A stretch of DNA of 64,000 nucleotides from Chitinophaga pinensis (GCA_943329075.2 CALQCM020000009.1:35295-99294); one strand, 5' to 3'; counted from the stretch's first letter, positions 28,072 to 37,306 are shown. Made by a program: numbers and translations. The notes: generated by a model from the sequence alone, not told the origin.

Positions 28072-29136
28072 TCAAGCCTGCGGTTTTTCGGCGCCGGCCA
28101 CGCACTGCGCGGCGAGACGCTCGAAATCGGCGTCGCTGTCCGCTTCAACCCTGAGCTGCAGGCCCTGCGCGAGGCGCGGATAGTGGTCGAGGATGGAGCG
28201 CGTGTAGGCCGGGTCGTAGTGCAGTTCGAGCAGTTCGCGCACCAGCGTCGTGTCGTCGCCGGCGACCGATAGCGCCTTCCAGGCATTGATGCGTTCGTGC
28301 CCGTGCAATTGCACCAGGCAATCGAGTTTCGCGCCGAGCGCGGCGGAGTCGCGCACGAAGTGATCGTATTCCTGCATCAGCATCGGCACGCGCAGATCGG
28401 TGGCCGCTTCAAGGTGGATACAGTCGCTGGACCACATCGCCTCGATCAACGCTTCGGGCGTGCGCAGGTTGCCGATTTTTTTGCTCTCCGATTCGACGAA
28501 CACCGGCCTGGCGGCGTCAAAATTGCGCAATGCATGCCAGACCAGGCTTTCGAACATTTTCTGCGCGGGTTGCGGGGCGTCCGGCAGGTTGCCCAGCACC
28601 GAGCCGCGGTGCGCCGCCAGTGCCTCGAGATCGAGCACTTGCGCGCCGGCTTTGTCGAGTGCGCGCAGCAGGCGGCTTTTACCCGAGCCGGTCAGCCCGC
28701 AGATGACACGCAGCTTGAATTGCCGCGGCAGCACGGCGAGGTCGTCGATCACCGCGCGGCGATAGGTTTTGTAGCCGCCTTCAAGGCGGTTGGCGCGCCA
28801 GCCGATCTGCTGCAGCACCGAGGTCAGCGCGCCGCTGCGCGTGCCGCCGCGCCAGCAATAAATCAGCGGCTTCCAGTTGCGCGGGCGCTGCGACAGGTTT
28901 TCTTCGATATGCCGCGCGATATTGCGGCTGACCAGCGCGGCGCCGACTTTTTTCGCCTCGAACGGCGAGACCTGTTTGTAGAGCGTGCCGACACGGATGC
29001 GCTCTTCGTTGTCGAGCACCGGGCAATTGATCGCGCCGGGAACGTGGTCTTCGGCGAATTCCGCCTCGGAGCGCACGTCGATGACCTCGTCAAATTCGGC
29101 GAGTTGTGCTACGGTAACCGGTTCGTTGTTACGCAA
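28072..29136 (-). CDS. mnmH: tRNA 2-selenouridine synthase (MnmH/SelU)
   Basis: A 354-residue enzyme that converts 2-thiouridine to 2-selenouridine at the wobble base of certain tRNAs, using selenophosphate. The N-terminal rhodanese domain has EVIDVRSEAEF and the active Cys94 in LIYCWRGGTRSGAL; the C-terminal P-loop is VICGLTGSGKSRLLRAL. I choose TTG 29136 because a GAGG site sits six bases before it and the protein then begins like E. coli SelU. It diverges from selD, which makes its substrate; only 24 bases separate the two starts. Confidence 0.92.
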   Translation of the reverse strand: MRNNEPVTVAQLAEFDEVIDVRSEAEFAEDHVPGAINCPVLDNEERIRVGTLYKQVSPFEAKKVGAALVSRNIARHIEENLSQRPRNWKPLIYCWRGGTRSGALTSVLQQIGWRANRLEGGYKTYRRAVIDDLAVLPRQFKLRVICGLTGSGKSRLLRALDKAGAQVLDLEALAAHRGSVLGNLPDAPQPAQKMFESLVWHALRNFDAARPVFVESESKKIGNLRTPEALIEAMWSSDCIHLEAATDLRVPMLMQEYDHFVRDSAALGAKLDCLVQLHGHERINAWKALSVAGDDTTLVRELLELHYDPAYTRSILDHYPRLAQGLQLRVEADSDADFERLAAQCVAGAEKPQA

Positions 29137-29160
29137 TGAAACCTCGAAGAAACGAGCCCG

Positions 29161-30219
29161 ATGACTCAACCCATGGACCAACAGAAAATCAAACTGACCG
29201 CATTTTCACACGGCGGCGGATGAGGCTGCAAATTACCGCCAGCGTTGCTGGGGGAATTGCTGTCCAAATCGCCGCTGGCGAAAGCGTATCCGAATCTGCT
29301 GGTCGGCACCGAGTCGAGCGACGACGCGGCTGTTTATCGCATCAACGATGAACAGGCGATCGTCGCGACGACGGATTTCTTTTTGCCGATCGTTGACGAC
29401 GCCTACGATTTCGGTCGCATCGCCGCGACCAATGCGATCTCGGATGTCTACGCGATGGGCGGCACGCCCATTTTCGCGCTGGCGCTGCTCGGCCTGCCGC
29501 TGGGCAAGCTGCCGGTCGAGGCCGGCCAGCAGATCCTTGCCGGCGGCCAGGCGGTGTGCGCCGCGGCCGGCATCCCGATTGCGGGTGGCCATTCGATCGA
29601 TAACCCCGAGCCGATCTACGGCCTCGTCGCGATCGGACTCGTGCATCCGTCGCGCGTCAAACGCAACAACCGCGCGCAGGCGGATGACGTGCTGATTCTC
29701 GGCAAGGGCATTGGCGTCGGCATCATGGGCGCAGCACTGAAGAAGGGCGAGCTGCGCGAGAAGGCCTACCAGCAGATGATAGCCGTCACGACCCAACTCA
29801 ACACGCCCGGCATCGCGCTGTCGGCCTTGCCCGGCGTTCACGCGTTGACCGATGTCACCGGTTTCGGTCTGCTCGGCCATCTGCATGAAATCTGCCGCGG
29901 TTCGAAACTGCGCGCCGAACTTCGTTACGCCGAAATTCCGGTGCTGTCAGCAGCGGTGCATCTCGCGCAGGCCGGTTATGTCACCGGCGCCTCCGAGCGC
30001 AACTGGGCCAGCGTCGGCCCGCATACAAAACTGCCCGCAGATTTCGCCGAATGGCAGCGCAAGCTGTTGTGCGATCCGCAGACGAGCGGCGGGTTGCTGG
30101 TGGCTTGCGATCGCGCCACGGCGCCCAGGGTGCTTGAGATCTTCAAGGCCGAGGGATTTGCCACGGCCTGCGAGATCGGCACCTTGTCGGCGGGCGAGCC
30201 GAACATCCACATTACATGA
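29161..30219 (+). CDS. selD: Selenide, water dikinase containing an in-frame UGA (selenocysteine)
   Basis: A 352-residue selenophosphate synthetase, read through a TGA at 29221-29223. Translation from ATG 29161 gives ...LTAFSHGGG, then UGA, then GCKLPPALL, matching the SelD motif SHGxGCGCK exactly. The UGA takes the place of the active-site cysteine (Sec21; Sec17 if ATG 29173 is used, the same number as in E. coli). The catalytic lysine follows (GCK). The rest is a full SelD: SSDDAAVYRI, ATTDFFLPIVDD, GGHSIDNPEPIYGL, DVTGFGLLGH, CDPQTSGGLL. It makes selenophosphate for both Sec and tRNA selenouridine. An automatic annotation would lose the first 28 residues. Confidence 0.93.
29236..29254 (+). 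promoter_or_regulatory. Predicted bacterial SECIS hairpin for selD
   Basis: Just after the UGA, CCAGC and GCTGG pair around a GTT loop, and CC/GG extend the stem across one G-G mismatch. The loop lies about 20 bases past the UGA, the position expected for SelB recognition in bacteria. This supports read-through over termination. Confidence 0.6.
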
Positions 30220-30274
30220 GGACGCGCGACCGGCGACCTGCGGGCAGTGGCAACAACGCGGAGGTTTTGACGCA

Positions 30275-31411
30275 TTGAATGCGCTGCATCTGACATTTGC
30301 GGTTGGGTTTCTCAGTTTTACCGCCATGGCGGCCGCACGCGTGGTGTTGTCGCTCTACGCGCTGGAGCTCGGCGCCGAAGCCTCGGCGGTCGGCGTGCTG
30401 GCCGCAATGTTTTTTGTTTTTCCCTTGCTGCTGTCGTGGCCGGTCGGCGCGATGTCGGACCGCATGGGGCCGCGCCGGCCGCTGATCGCCAGCGCCGTCA
30501 TCGCCGGCTTCGGTCTGGTGCTGCCGTTTTTCTGGCAGCACGTTGCCGCGCTGTATGTCGCCGCCTCGATGTCGGGCCTGGCGCTGGCGCTCTTTCACGT
30601 CAATCTGCAGGCGCTGGTCGGACGCCTCAGCACCGCGGATGAACGCGTGCGTAATTTTTCCAATTTCAGCCTGGTCGGGGCCGCCACCAATTTCTGCGGG
30701 CCGCTGCTTGGCGGGCTGGCGGTCGATCACACCGGTTACGCGACGGCCTGTCTGTTCATCGCCGCGCTGTCGGTGGGTGCGCTGATTCTGATGTTGACCA
30801 ACGGCCGCGCGCTACCGAAAGGGCAGCGCTCCAGCGCGCCCAAGCTGCGCGTGATGGACACGTTGTCCGACCGCGAAATGCGCGACATGCTGATCACCAG
30901 CGGCCTCATGCAGCTCGGCACCGATCTGTTTCAGTTCTACATGCCGATCTACGGGCACGGCGCCGGCATGTCGGCGAGCGCCATCGGCGCGGTGCTCGCG
31001 GCGTTCGCCGCGGCGGCGTTCTGCGTCCGTTTCGGCATGACGAAACTGGTCGGGCGTTTTACCGAACAGCGCCTGCTCTGTTATTCGTTCTTCGTCGGCG
31101 CGCTCGGTTTCCTGCTGATTCCCGCCTCGCACAGCGTGGTGCTGCTCTCGCTGGTGGCATTTATTTTCGGCCTCGGCATGGGTTGCGGCCAGCCGCTCAC
31201 CACCATGCTGATGTTCGCCAAATGCGCCGAAGGCCGCACCGGCGAAACGCTGGGCCTGCGTTTGACGGTGAACAACATCATGCGCGTGGCGGGGCCGGCA
31301 CTGTTCGGCGTGGTGGCGTCGTTTACGGGATTGACGGCGGTGTTCATCATCAATGGGGTGATGATGGGGGCGGGCGGTTTGATGAGCCGGCCCAAGACCA
31401 ATGCAAAGTAG
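30275..31411 (+). CDS. MFS transporter
   Basis: A 378-residue major facilitator protein with about twelve helices. The TTG at 30275 follows a GGAGG (30260-30264), which sets the start. The loop after helix 2 carries GAMSDRMGPRRPLIA, the family signature. It lies 55 bases after selD and probably shares its transcript. Substrate is unknown; a link to selenium uptake or export is suggested only by position. Confidence 0.85.
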   Translation: MNALHLTFAVGFLSFTAMAAARVVLSLYALELGAEASAVGVLAAMFFVFPLLLSWPVGAMSDRMGPRRPLIASAVIAGFGLVLPFFWQHVAALYVAASMSGLALALFHVNLQALVGRLSTADERVRNFSNFSLVGAATNFCGPLLGGLAVDHTGYATACLFIAALSVGALILMLTNGRALPKGQRSSAPKLRVMDTLSDREMRDMLITSGLMQLGTDLFQFYMPIYGHGAGMSASAIGAVLAAFAAAAFCVRFGMTKLVGRFTEQRLLCYSFFVGALGFLLIPASHSVVLLSLVAFIFGLGMGCGQPLTTMLMFAKCAEGRTGETLGLRLTVNNIMRVAGPALFGVVASFTGLTAVFIINGVMMGAGGLMSRPKTNAK

Positions 31412-31412
31412 C

Positions 31413-31549
31413 GCAGGCGATTCGCCTGCATACGCTTTTGCAGAGCGCAATAACGGAAAGGCATTGCGCCGAACGCATGTGATTTGAACAGGCGGGCCAA
31501 TGACGGTCACGCGAAGACCATTCGGCGCAATGCGCTTCGCTTATTGCGC
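31413..31549. repeat. Palindrome plus long inverted repeat after the MFS gene
   Basis: A perfect palindrome GCAGGCGATTCGCCTGC (31413-31429) is followed by two arms of about 29 bases, 31445-31473 and 31521-31549, which are near reverse complements (GCGCAATAA...GCATTGCGCCGAA). The same GCGCAATAAGCG core occurs in the 213-base repeats at 6602 and 6861. Confidence 0.75.
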
Positions 31550-31558
31550 CCTACGCTG

Positions 31559-31951
31559 CTAGCAGCGAAATGCCTCGACGAATTTGGCTTCGCCGGTGAG
31601 GTGGCATTCCAATGCCGTTGCAGTGATAGACAACTGTGAGCCATTTGAGAACTGAAGCTCGGCGCTCACATTGCCGGTAAACGCGGAGGGCAGTTCGAGG
31701 CGCGATCGCGCCACGCCATTGGCGACCACTTTCCCAGCCGAGAGTCTGCCCATGCATTCTGCGACAGGCCCGATCCACGTTGCGTCGGAAAACTTCATTT
31801 CGAGCGATTGCACGTATCCGGCAATGGCGTCACCGCCCGACTGCCCATCGGGGCGATGAACATGCGCGGCCGAGAACACCACCGTCAGGGAATTGGCATT
31901 CAACTCGACGTTGCAGACTTCAGAATCGTGAAATTCGAGGGTGGCGTTCAT
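31559..31951 (-). CDS. Small orphan protein between repeats
   Basis: A 130-residue protein starting MNATLEFHDSEVCNVELNAN, with no signal peptide or membrane helix. The composition (many beta-strand residues, Cys at positions near both ends) suggests a compact beta domain. The ribosome site before ATG 31951 is poor. Palindromic repeats bound it on both sides, and its codon use looks less GC-biased than that of neighbours, so it may be an acquired gene. I recognise no family. Confidence 0.5.
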   Translation of the reverse strand: MNATLEFHDSEVCNVELNANSLTVVFSAAHVHRPDGQSGGDAIAGYVQSLEMKFSDATWIGPVAECMGRLSAGKVVANGVARSRLELPSAFTGNVSAELQFSNGSQLSITATALECHLTGEAKFVEAFRC

Positions 31952-31967
31952 TGGGTGCGCTAGTCTC

Positions 31968-31996
31968 GTAGGGTGGGCAACTTGTTGCCCGCGCGG
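31968..31996. repeat. GTAGGGTGGGCAAC repeat copy
   Basis: The sequence GTAGGGTGGGCAACTTGTTG and following GCCCGCGCGG matches one arm of the repeat at 1624-1700. Confidence 0.6.
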
Positions 31997-32120
31997 CTGA
32001 TGCAGTTCATCGCATATTACTGCCATTACGATACTGGCATGCCAGTCGACTTATCGCTGATGGCGTGAAGGTAGGGCATCGTGCCAATGTGATGGGGCAG
32101 CAAGCCGCCCACCTGCAAAT

Positions 32121-32137
32121 GCAGGCGAGTCGCCTGC
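32121..32137. repeat. GCAGGCGA palindrome near the tesA end
   Basis: GCAGGCGAGTCGCCTGC is a perfect palindrome about its central G, six bases before the tesA stop codon on the other strand. It matches 31413-31429 except at the centre and may help end tesA transcripts. Confidence 0.5.
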
Positions 32138-32142
32138 GCTAC

Positions 32143-32757
32143 TCAACGCTTGGCAAGCAAAGGCGCCAGCCCTTTCCAAACCGTCTCCAATACCATCGGC
32201 TGCGCCGCCGCCGTCGGATGCAGGTTGTCTTCCAGAAAAAGTTCGCGCCGGCCGGCGACACCCTCGAGCAGGAAGGGCAGATGGGCGCATTTGAATTTGC
32301 GCGCGACGCCGATGAAGGCTTTTTCGTATTCGTTGGTGTAGGCGGCGCCGTAGTTGGGCGGCATGCGCATGCCGATGAGCAGCACCTGGCTGCCTTTTTC
32401 ACGCGCGGCGTGCACGATGGTGGTCAGGTTGTCGATCATCTGCTTGACCGGCAGGCCGCGCAGGCCGTCGTTGGCGCCGAGCGCGACGATGGTGATTGCG
32501 GGCTTGTGCGTGGCGAGCGCGGCGGCGATGCGCGCGGCGCCGCCACTGGAGGTTTCGCCGCTGATGCTGGCATTGACCACGTTATAATCGAAACGCCGCT
32601 GCTGCAGACGTTGTTGCAGCAGCGCCACCCAGCCGTCCTGCTGGCGGATGCCGTAGGCCGCCGACAAACTGTCACCAAACACGAGTATCGTGGGCGCCGC
32701 TTGTGCCAGCGCGGAACCAAGCAGCGTAATTGCAATCAGAAGAACTCTAATCCACAT
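32143..32757 (-). CDS. tesA: TesA-like GDSL esterase/lysophospholipase
   Basis: A 204-residue periplasmic esterase. The signal peptide is MWIRVLLIAITLLGSALAQA. All SGNH blocks are present: the nucleophile Ser in VFGDSLSAAYGI, Gly in SGETSSGGAA, Asn in LGANDGLRG and the Asp/His pair in DNLHPTAAA. It runs opposite to ybbA, as in E. coli. Its ATG at 32757 overlaps the ybbA ATG on the other strand (shared CATG, 32755-32758). An ATGATG 24 bases further up is a possible alternative start. Confidence 0.9.
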   Translation of the reverse strand: MWIRVLLIAITLLGSALAQAAPTILVFGDSLSAAYGIRQQDGWVALLQQRLQQRRFDYNVVNASISGETSSGGAARIAAALATHKPAITIVALGANDGLRGLPVKQMIDNLTTIVHAAREKGSQVLLIGMRMPPNYGAAYTNEYEKAFIGVARKFKCAHLPFLLEGVAGRRELFLEDNLHPTAAAQPMVLETVWKGLAPLLAKR

Positions 32758-33436
32758 GAATAACCTAGCCCCCATCATTGCCGTGCGCGCCCTGTGCAAG
32801 AGTGTCGCCAATGGCGCGCAATCGCTGGCCATTTTGCAGGATATCGGCCTCGAGGTCATGCCCGGCGAAGCGGTAGCGATCGTCGGCGCCTCGGGTTCGG
32901 GTAAATCAACACTGCTCGGATTGCTCGCCGGCCTCGACGTGCCTTCGAGCGGCACGGTGGCGCTGGCCGGGCAGGATTTGTTTGCGCTCGATGAAGACGG
33001 CCGCGCCGCGTTGCGCGCGAAACTGCTCGGTTTCGTGTTTCAGTCGTTTCAACTGCTGCCGTCGCTCAATGCGCTCGAAAACGTCATGCTGCCGCTGGAA
33101 CTGGCGAAGGCGGCGGATGCCGCCGGCCCGGCTGAAGCCATGCTGCGCCGGGTCGGCCTCGGCGAACGGCTGCAGCATTATCCGAAGACACTGTCGGGCG
33201 GCGAGCAACAGCGCGTGGCGCTGGCGCGCGCCTTCGTCATGCAGCCGCAACTGCTGCTGGCCGATGAACCGACCGGCAACCTCGACGCCGCGACCGGCGC
33301 TGATGTCATCGATCTGCTGTTTGAACTGAATGCCGAGCGCGGCACCACGCTGATACTGGTCACGCACGACAACGTGCTGGCGCAGCGCTGTTCGCGCGTG
33401 GTTCGGCTCGCCGGCGGCAAAGTCGTCACGGGCTGA
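32756..33436 (+). CDS. ybbA: ABC transporter ATP-binding protein (YbbA/LolD family)
   Basis: A 226-residue ABC ATPase. Walker A is GASGSGKST, the signature is LSGGEQQRVALARAF and Walker B is LLLADEPTGNLD. LolD/MacB-type ATPases drive mechanotransmission without passing substrate through the membrane. It pairs with the large permease that begins six bases after its stop. The divergent tesA and the order ybbA-ybbP reproduce the E. coli cluster. Confidence 0.92.
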   Translation: MNNLAPIIAVRALCKSVANGAQSLAILQDIGLEVMPGEAVAIVGASGSGKSTLLGLLAGLDVPSSGTVALAGQDLFALDEDGRAALRAKLLGFVFQSFQLLPSLNALENVMLPLELAKAADAAGPAEAMLRRVGLGERLQHYPKTLSGGEQQRVALARAFVMQPQLLLADEPTGNLDAATGADVIDLLFELNAERGTTLILVTHDNVLAQRCSRVVRLAGGKVVTG

Positions 33437-33442
33437 CGCGCG

Positions 33443-35920
33443 ATGCGCCTTGCTCTGACCCTGTTGTGGCGCGACTGGCGCGCCGGCGAATTGCGCGTGC
33501 TGGCCATCGCGTTGGTGCTGGCGGTGGCCAGCGTCACCAGCGTGGGCTTCTTCGCCGATCGCCTGCAACAGGCGCTGACCAGCGAGGCGCATCAACTGCT
33601 GGGCGGCGATGTGGTGCTGGTCGCCGATCACGCTTTCCCCTTGAAAATACGCGATGAGATTGTCACGCGCGGCTTGCAACTGGCGGAGAGCATGAGCTTC
33701 ACGAGCATGGCGCGCACCGCCAGCGAAGCGCAGTTGGTGGCAGTGAAAGCGGTGTCGGCGGGTTATCCCTTGCGCGGCAAATTGCGCATTGCAACCGCAG
33801 CGGGCGGTGCCGATGCGGAAACCGAAACTTTGCCGGCGGCGGGTGAGTTGTGGGTCGATGAACGCATGGCCGGTGTGTTTGCGATCGGCATCGGCGATCG
33901 GCTTGAGCTCGGCAACAGTACGTTCAAGGTCAGCGCGATCCTGACGCTGGAGCCCGATCGTGGCACTTCGTTCTTCAATTTTGCGCCGCGTCTCCTGATG
34001 CGCCTTGACGATGTGGCGGCAACCGGCCTCGTGCAGAACGGCAGCCGCATTTCGTATTCGATACTGGCGGCCGGCGAGCGCAGTGCTGCCGAAGCATTCG
34101 AGAAGGTGATTGCACCGCAACTGGGCCGCGGCGAAAACCTGCAAAGCCTGACGCATGCGCGGCCGGAAATCCGCGGCACGCTGGAACGCGCGGCGCAGTT
34201 CGTTAATCTGGCCGCTTTGCTGGCGGTGATCCTGGCGGCGGTGGCGATTGCGCTCGGCACGCGCTACTACATCAAGCGCCATCTCGACGGTTACGCGGTG
34301 ATGCGCTGTCTCGGCGCAACGCAGGCGCAACTGCTGGCGTTGTTGCTGCGCGAGTTTGCGCTGCTTGGTGTGATCGCCTCGGCATTTGGCGCGTTGTGTG
34401 GTTACGCTGGACAGGCGGTGATCGTCTGGTTGATCGCCGATTTGATGAAGGTGCCGTTACCGGCGCCGTCGTTGCTGCCGGCGCTGCAGGGCTGCGCGGT
34501 CGGCATAGTCTTGCTGCTCGGATTTGCGCTGCCGCCGTTGTTGCAGTTGAAGGACGTGCCGGCATTGCGCGTTTTGCGCCGTGAACTCGGTCCGGCGCGG
34601 CAGTCGTCGTTGTTTGCCTACGCAATTGGACTGGCCGCTTTCGCGGGGCTCGTGATCTGGCAGGCGGGCGAAGTGCGGCTGGGTGCGGTGGTGTTCGGCG
34701 GTTTCTGCGCGGCTTTCGCCGTGTTCGGCGTGGTGGCATGGAGCGCACTGAAAGTGCTCGGACGCTCGACCGGTGCCAGTGGATTGATCTGGCGTTTCGG
34801 TCTGGCCAATCTCGGCCGGCGCGCGGGAGCGAACACGGTGCAGGTGTTGTCGCTGGCGATCGGCCTGACGACTATCCTGTTGTTAACCTTCACGCGCGGC
34901 GATCTGCTCGCGACCTGGCAGGCCAAGCTGCCGCCGGATGCGCCAAACCGTTTCATCGTCAACATACAACCCGATCAACGTACGGCCGTTGAAGCGTTTT
35001 TCACCGGCAACGGTATTGCGCAGCCGGAGATTTATCCGATGGTGCGCGGGCGTTATGTTGAATTCAACGGCCAGCCGGTCAATGCCGGGGGTTTTGATGA
35101 CCGCGCGCGGCGCATGGTTGAGCGTGAATTTAACCTCTCTTACCTGCAGTCTTTGCCGGCGCACAACGTGCTGACGGCGGGGCGCGCGTTCAATGCTGAT
35201 GATGCACGGCATGGTGCGTTGTCGGTGGAAGAGGGCATCGCGCGCACGCTCGGTTGGCAACTCGGCGATGTGCTGACCTGGCAGGTGGCGGGCGAAAACT
35301 TCAAGGCCGAGATCGTCAATCTTCGCAAGCTTGACTGGGATTCGATGCGCGTGAATTTCTTCGTGATCGCCACGCCGGCCCTGCTGGAGAAGGCGGCGAC
35401 CAGTTTCATCACGAGTTTTCATCTGCCCGCGGAGAAGGCGGCGCTGACGCAGCAGTTGTCGAAACGTTTTCCGAATCTGACGGTGGTGGACATGGGCGCG
35501 CTGCTCAAGCAGGCGCAGGACCTGGTGGCGCAGGTGGTGCGCGCCGTGCAGTTCATCTTCATGTTTGCAGTGGGCTCGGGCGTGCTGGTGTTGTATGCGG
35601 CCTTGCTGGCGACGCGCGACGAACGCGTGCGCGAGGCGGCAGTGATGCGGGCACTCGGCGCTTCGAGGCGGCAGGTGCTGGCTTCGCAGCGCGCCGAATT
35701 CGCCGTGCTGGGTCTACTCGCCGGCCTGCTGGCCGCAGCAGGTGCGACTGCCATCGGCTGGCTGATCGCGCAGAAGGTGTTTCAGTTTCCGTATCAGATC
35801 AACCACTGGGTGTGGCTGGTCGGGCCGCTGCTCGGGCTGGGCTGCCTCGGCGTGAACCTGCGCGCGGCGGCACGCGCTGTGTTGAATACGCCGCCGCTGG
35901 CGGCGCTGCGCGACGCGTAA
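33443..35920 (+). CDS. ybbP: FtsX-like ABC permease (YbbP family)
   Basis: An 825-residue inner-membrane permease with two FtsX domains and a large periplasmic region. A first helix near residues 12-32 is followed by a long extracytoplasmic part, four helices, a second periplasmic part (about 465-680), and three helices at the end including VLVLYAALLATRDERVREAAVMRALGASRRQVL. It would work with YbbA, perhaps removing or moving a lipid-linked molecule that TesA handles. A hairpin GCGACGC/GCGTCGC overlaps the stop codon (35910-35927). Confidence 0.92.
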   Translation: MRLALTLLWRDWRAGELRVLAIALVLAVASVTSVGFFADRLQQALTSEAHQLLGGDVVLVADHAFPLKIRDEIVTRGLQLAESMSFTSMARTASEAQLVAVKAVSAGYPLRGKLRIATAAGGADAETETLPAAGELWVDERMAGVFAIGIGDRLELGNSTFKVSAILTLEPDRGTSFFNFAPRLLMRLDDVAATGLVQNGSRISYSILAAGERSAAEAFEKVIAPQLGRGENLQSLTHARPEIRGTLERAAQFVNLAALLAVILAAVAIALGTRYYIKRHLDGYAVMRCLGATQAQLLALLLREFALLGVIASAFGALCGYAGQAVIVWLIADLMKVPLPAPSLLPALQGCAVGIVLLLGFALPPLLQLKDVPALRVLRRELGPARQSSLFAYAIGLAAFAGLVIWQAGEVRLGAVVFGGFCAAFAVFGVVAWSALKVLGRSTGASGLIWRFGLANLGRRAGANTVQVLSLAIGLTTILLLTFTRGDLLATWQAKLPPDAPNRFIVNIQPDQRTAVEAFFTGNGIAQPEIYPMVRGRYVEFNGQPVNAGGFDDRARRMVEREFNLSYLQSLPAHNVLTAGRAFNADDARHGALSVEEGIARTLGWQLGDVLTWQVAGENFKAEIVNLRKLDWDSMRVNFFVIATPALLEKAATSFITSFHLPAEKAALTQQLSKRFPNLTVVDMGALLKQAQDLVAQVVRAVQFIFMFAVGSGVLVLYAALLATRDERVREAAVMRALGASRRQVLASQRAEFAVLGLLAGLLAAAGATAIGWLIAQKVFQFPYQINHWVWLVGPLLGLGCLGVNLRAAARAVLNTPPLAALRDA

Positions 35921-35963
35921 GCGTCGCGTGTAGAATAATACGGTTGATCGTTAAGCCTGACCC

Positions 35964-36040
35964 GTCACTCCCGCGAAAGCGGGAGTCCAGGTATTCAGAT
36001 TTCTTTTATTTTCTGGATTCCCGCTTTCGCAGGAATGACG
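35964..36040. repeat. GTCATTCCCGCGAAAGCGGGA-type inverted repeat
   Basis: GTCACTCCCGCGAAAGCGGG and CCCGCTTTCGCAGGAATGAC pair across about 37 bases. This is the same family as the ends of the 213-base repeats at 6602 and 6861. It fills most of the gap before rmuC. Confidence 0.8.
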
Positions 36041-36052
36041 TATAGAAAAACA

Positions 36053-37306
36053 ATGACTGAAATATTCGGCATTATCACCATAGCATTGCTCGCCGCGGGC
36101 ACCGGCTTTCTCGCCTGGCGCTTGAGCGCCTTGCAGCGGCGGCTCGACGTTCTGCCGGCGGCTATGTCGCAGGGATTCGCTCAGGGCTTCGAAGAACGTC
36201 ACCGCGCCATGCTGGCCGATCTGCATAACGGCCTCACACAGCAGGGCGACCGCCTGACCACTGCATTGACCGATAATTCCGACCGTTTGCGCACGGCGAC
36301 CGGCGAGGAACTCAAACAAACGCGGGATACCTTGCACAAACTGCAGCTAACGCTGACCGAAACGCTGGGCCAGAACCGCGAGGCGATGCTGGAAAAACTC
36401 GCGCTGACGACGCAGGCGCTGACCGGCAAGATCGACGAGCAGCTCGCGTTGATCGCCGGCAAGGTCAACGAGCGTCTCGATGAGGGCTTCAAGAAGACCA
36501 ACGAAACTTTCACCAATGTGATGACGCGGCTCGCCACCATAGACGAGGCACAAAAGAAAATCGAAACGCTCACCGGCAGTGTGGTCGGTTTGCAGGAAAT
36601 ACTCGGCGACAAACGCGCTCGCGGCGCCTTCGGCGAGGTGCAGCTCGAAGCCATTGTGCGCAATGCGCTGCCGGAATCGGCGTTTGAATTTCAGTACACG
36701 CTGGCACGCGGCGTGCGCGCCGACTGCGTGCTGAAGCTGCCGCCGCCGACCGGCATGCTGGCGGTCGATTCGAAATTTCCGCTGGAAAACTACGAGCGCA
36801 TGTTTGCCGACGGGGCGGAGCGGGCGAGCGCGGCGGCGTTCAAGGCCGACGTGAAGAAACATATCGATGATATCTCCAGCAAATACATCGTGCCCGGCGA
36901 GACCGGCGACGGTGCGGTGATGTTCCTGCCGGCGGAGGCGGTGTTCGCGGAAATCCACGCGCGGCACCGCGATCTCGTTGATTACGCGCTGGCGCGTCGC
37001 GTCTGGATCACCTCACCCACCACGTTGATGGCCATTCTGAATACCGCGCGTGCGGTCATACGCGACGTTGAAATGCGCAAGCAGGTGCACGTCATTCAGG
37101 ATGAACTCGGCAAGCTGGGGGCGGACTTCGGGCGCTTCCAGTCGCGCATGGACAATCTGGCCAAGCACATCGAACAGGCCAAGAATGACGTCGATGACGT
37201 GCATGTGAGCAGCCGCAAGATCAGCGAACGCTTTGCCAAGATCGAGCGCGTCGAACTCGAAGCCGGCGCTCCAGTCAAGGCGCTCGAACCCGGCGACGGG
37301 AAATGA
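36053..37306 (+). CDS. rmuC: DNA recombination protein RmuC
   Basis: A 417-residue RmuC. A short N-terminal membrane helix (IFGIITIALLAAGTGFLAW) is followed by a long coiled-coil region to about residue 165, then the RmuC nuclease-like core with GAFGEVQLEAIVRNALP, MLAVDSKFPLENYERMF and VWITSPTTLMAILNTAR. It limits recombination between inverted repeats, in a region rich in such repeats. The start at ATG 36053 sits 13 bases after a repeat element, and no clear ribosome site is visible. Confidence 0.92.
   Translation: MTEIFGIITIALLAAGTGFLAWRLSALQRRLDVLPAAMSQGFAQGFEERHRAMLADLHNGLTQQGDRLTTALTDNSDRLRTATGEELKQTRDTLHKLQLTLTETLGQNREAMLEKLALTTQALTGKIDEQLALIAGKVNERLDEGFKKTNETFTNVMTRLATIDEAQKKIETLTGSVVGLQEILGDKRARGAFGEVQLEAIVRNALPESAFEFQYTLARGVRADCVLKLPPPTGMLAVDSKFPLENYERMFADGAERASAAAFKADVKKHIDDISSKYIVPGETGDGAVMFLPAEAVFAEIHARHRDLVDYALARRVWITSPTTLMAILNTARAVIRDVEMRKQVHVIQDELGKLGADFGRFQSRMDNLAKHIEQAKNDVDDVHVSSRKISERFAKIERVELEAGAPVKALEPGDGK

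Noticed and set aside
29221..29223. TGA in selD read as a nonsense mutation or wrong start
   Set aside because: The sequence on both sides makes the conserved SelD active site, the UGA replaces exactly the catalytic cysteine, and another Sec gene is present in the window.
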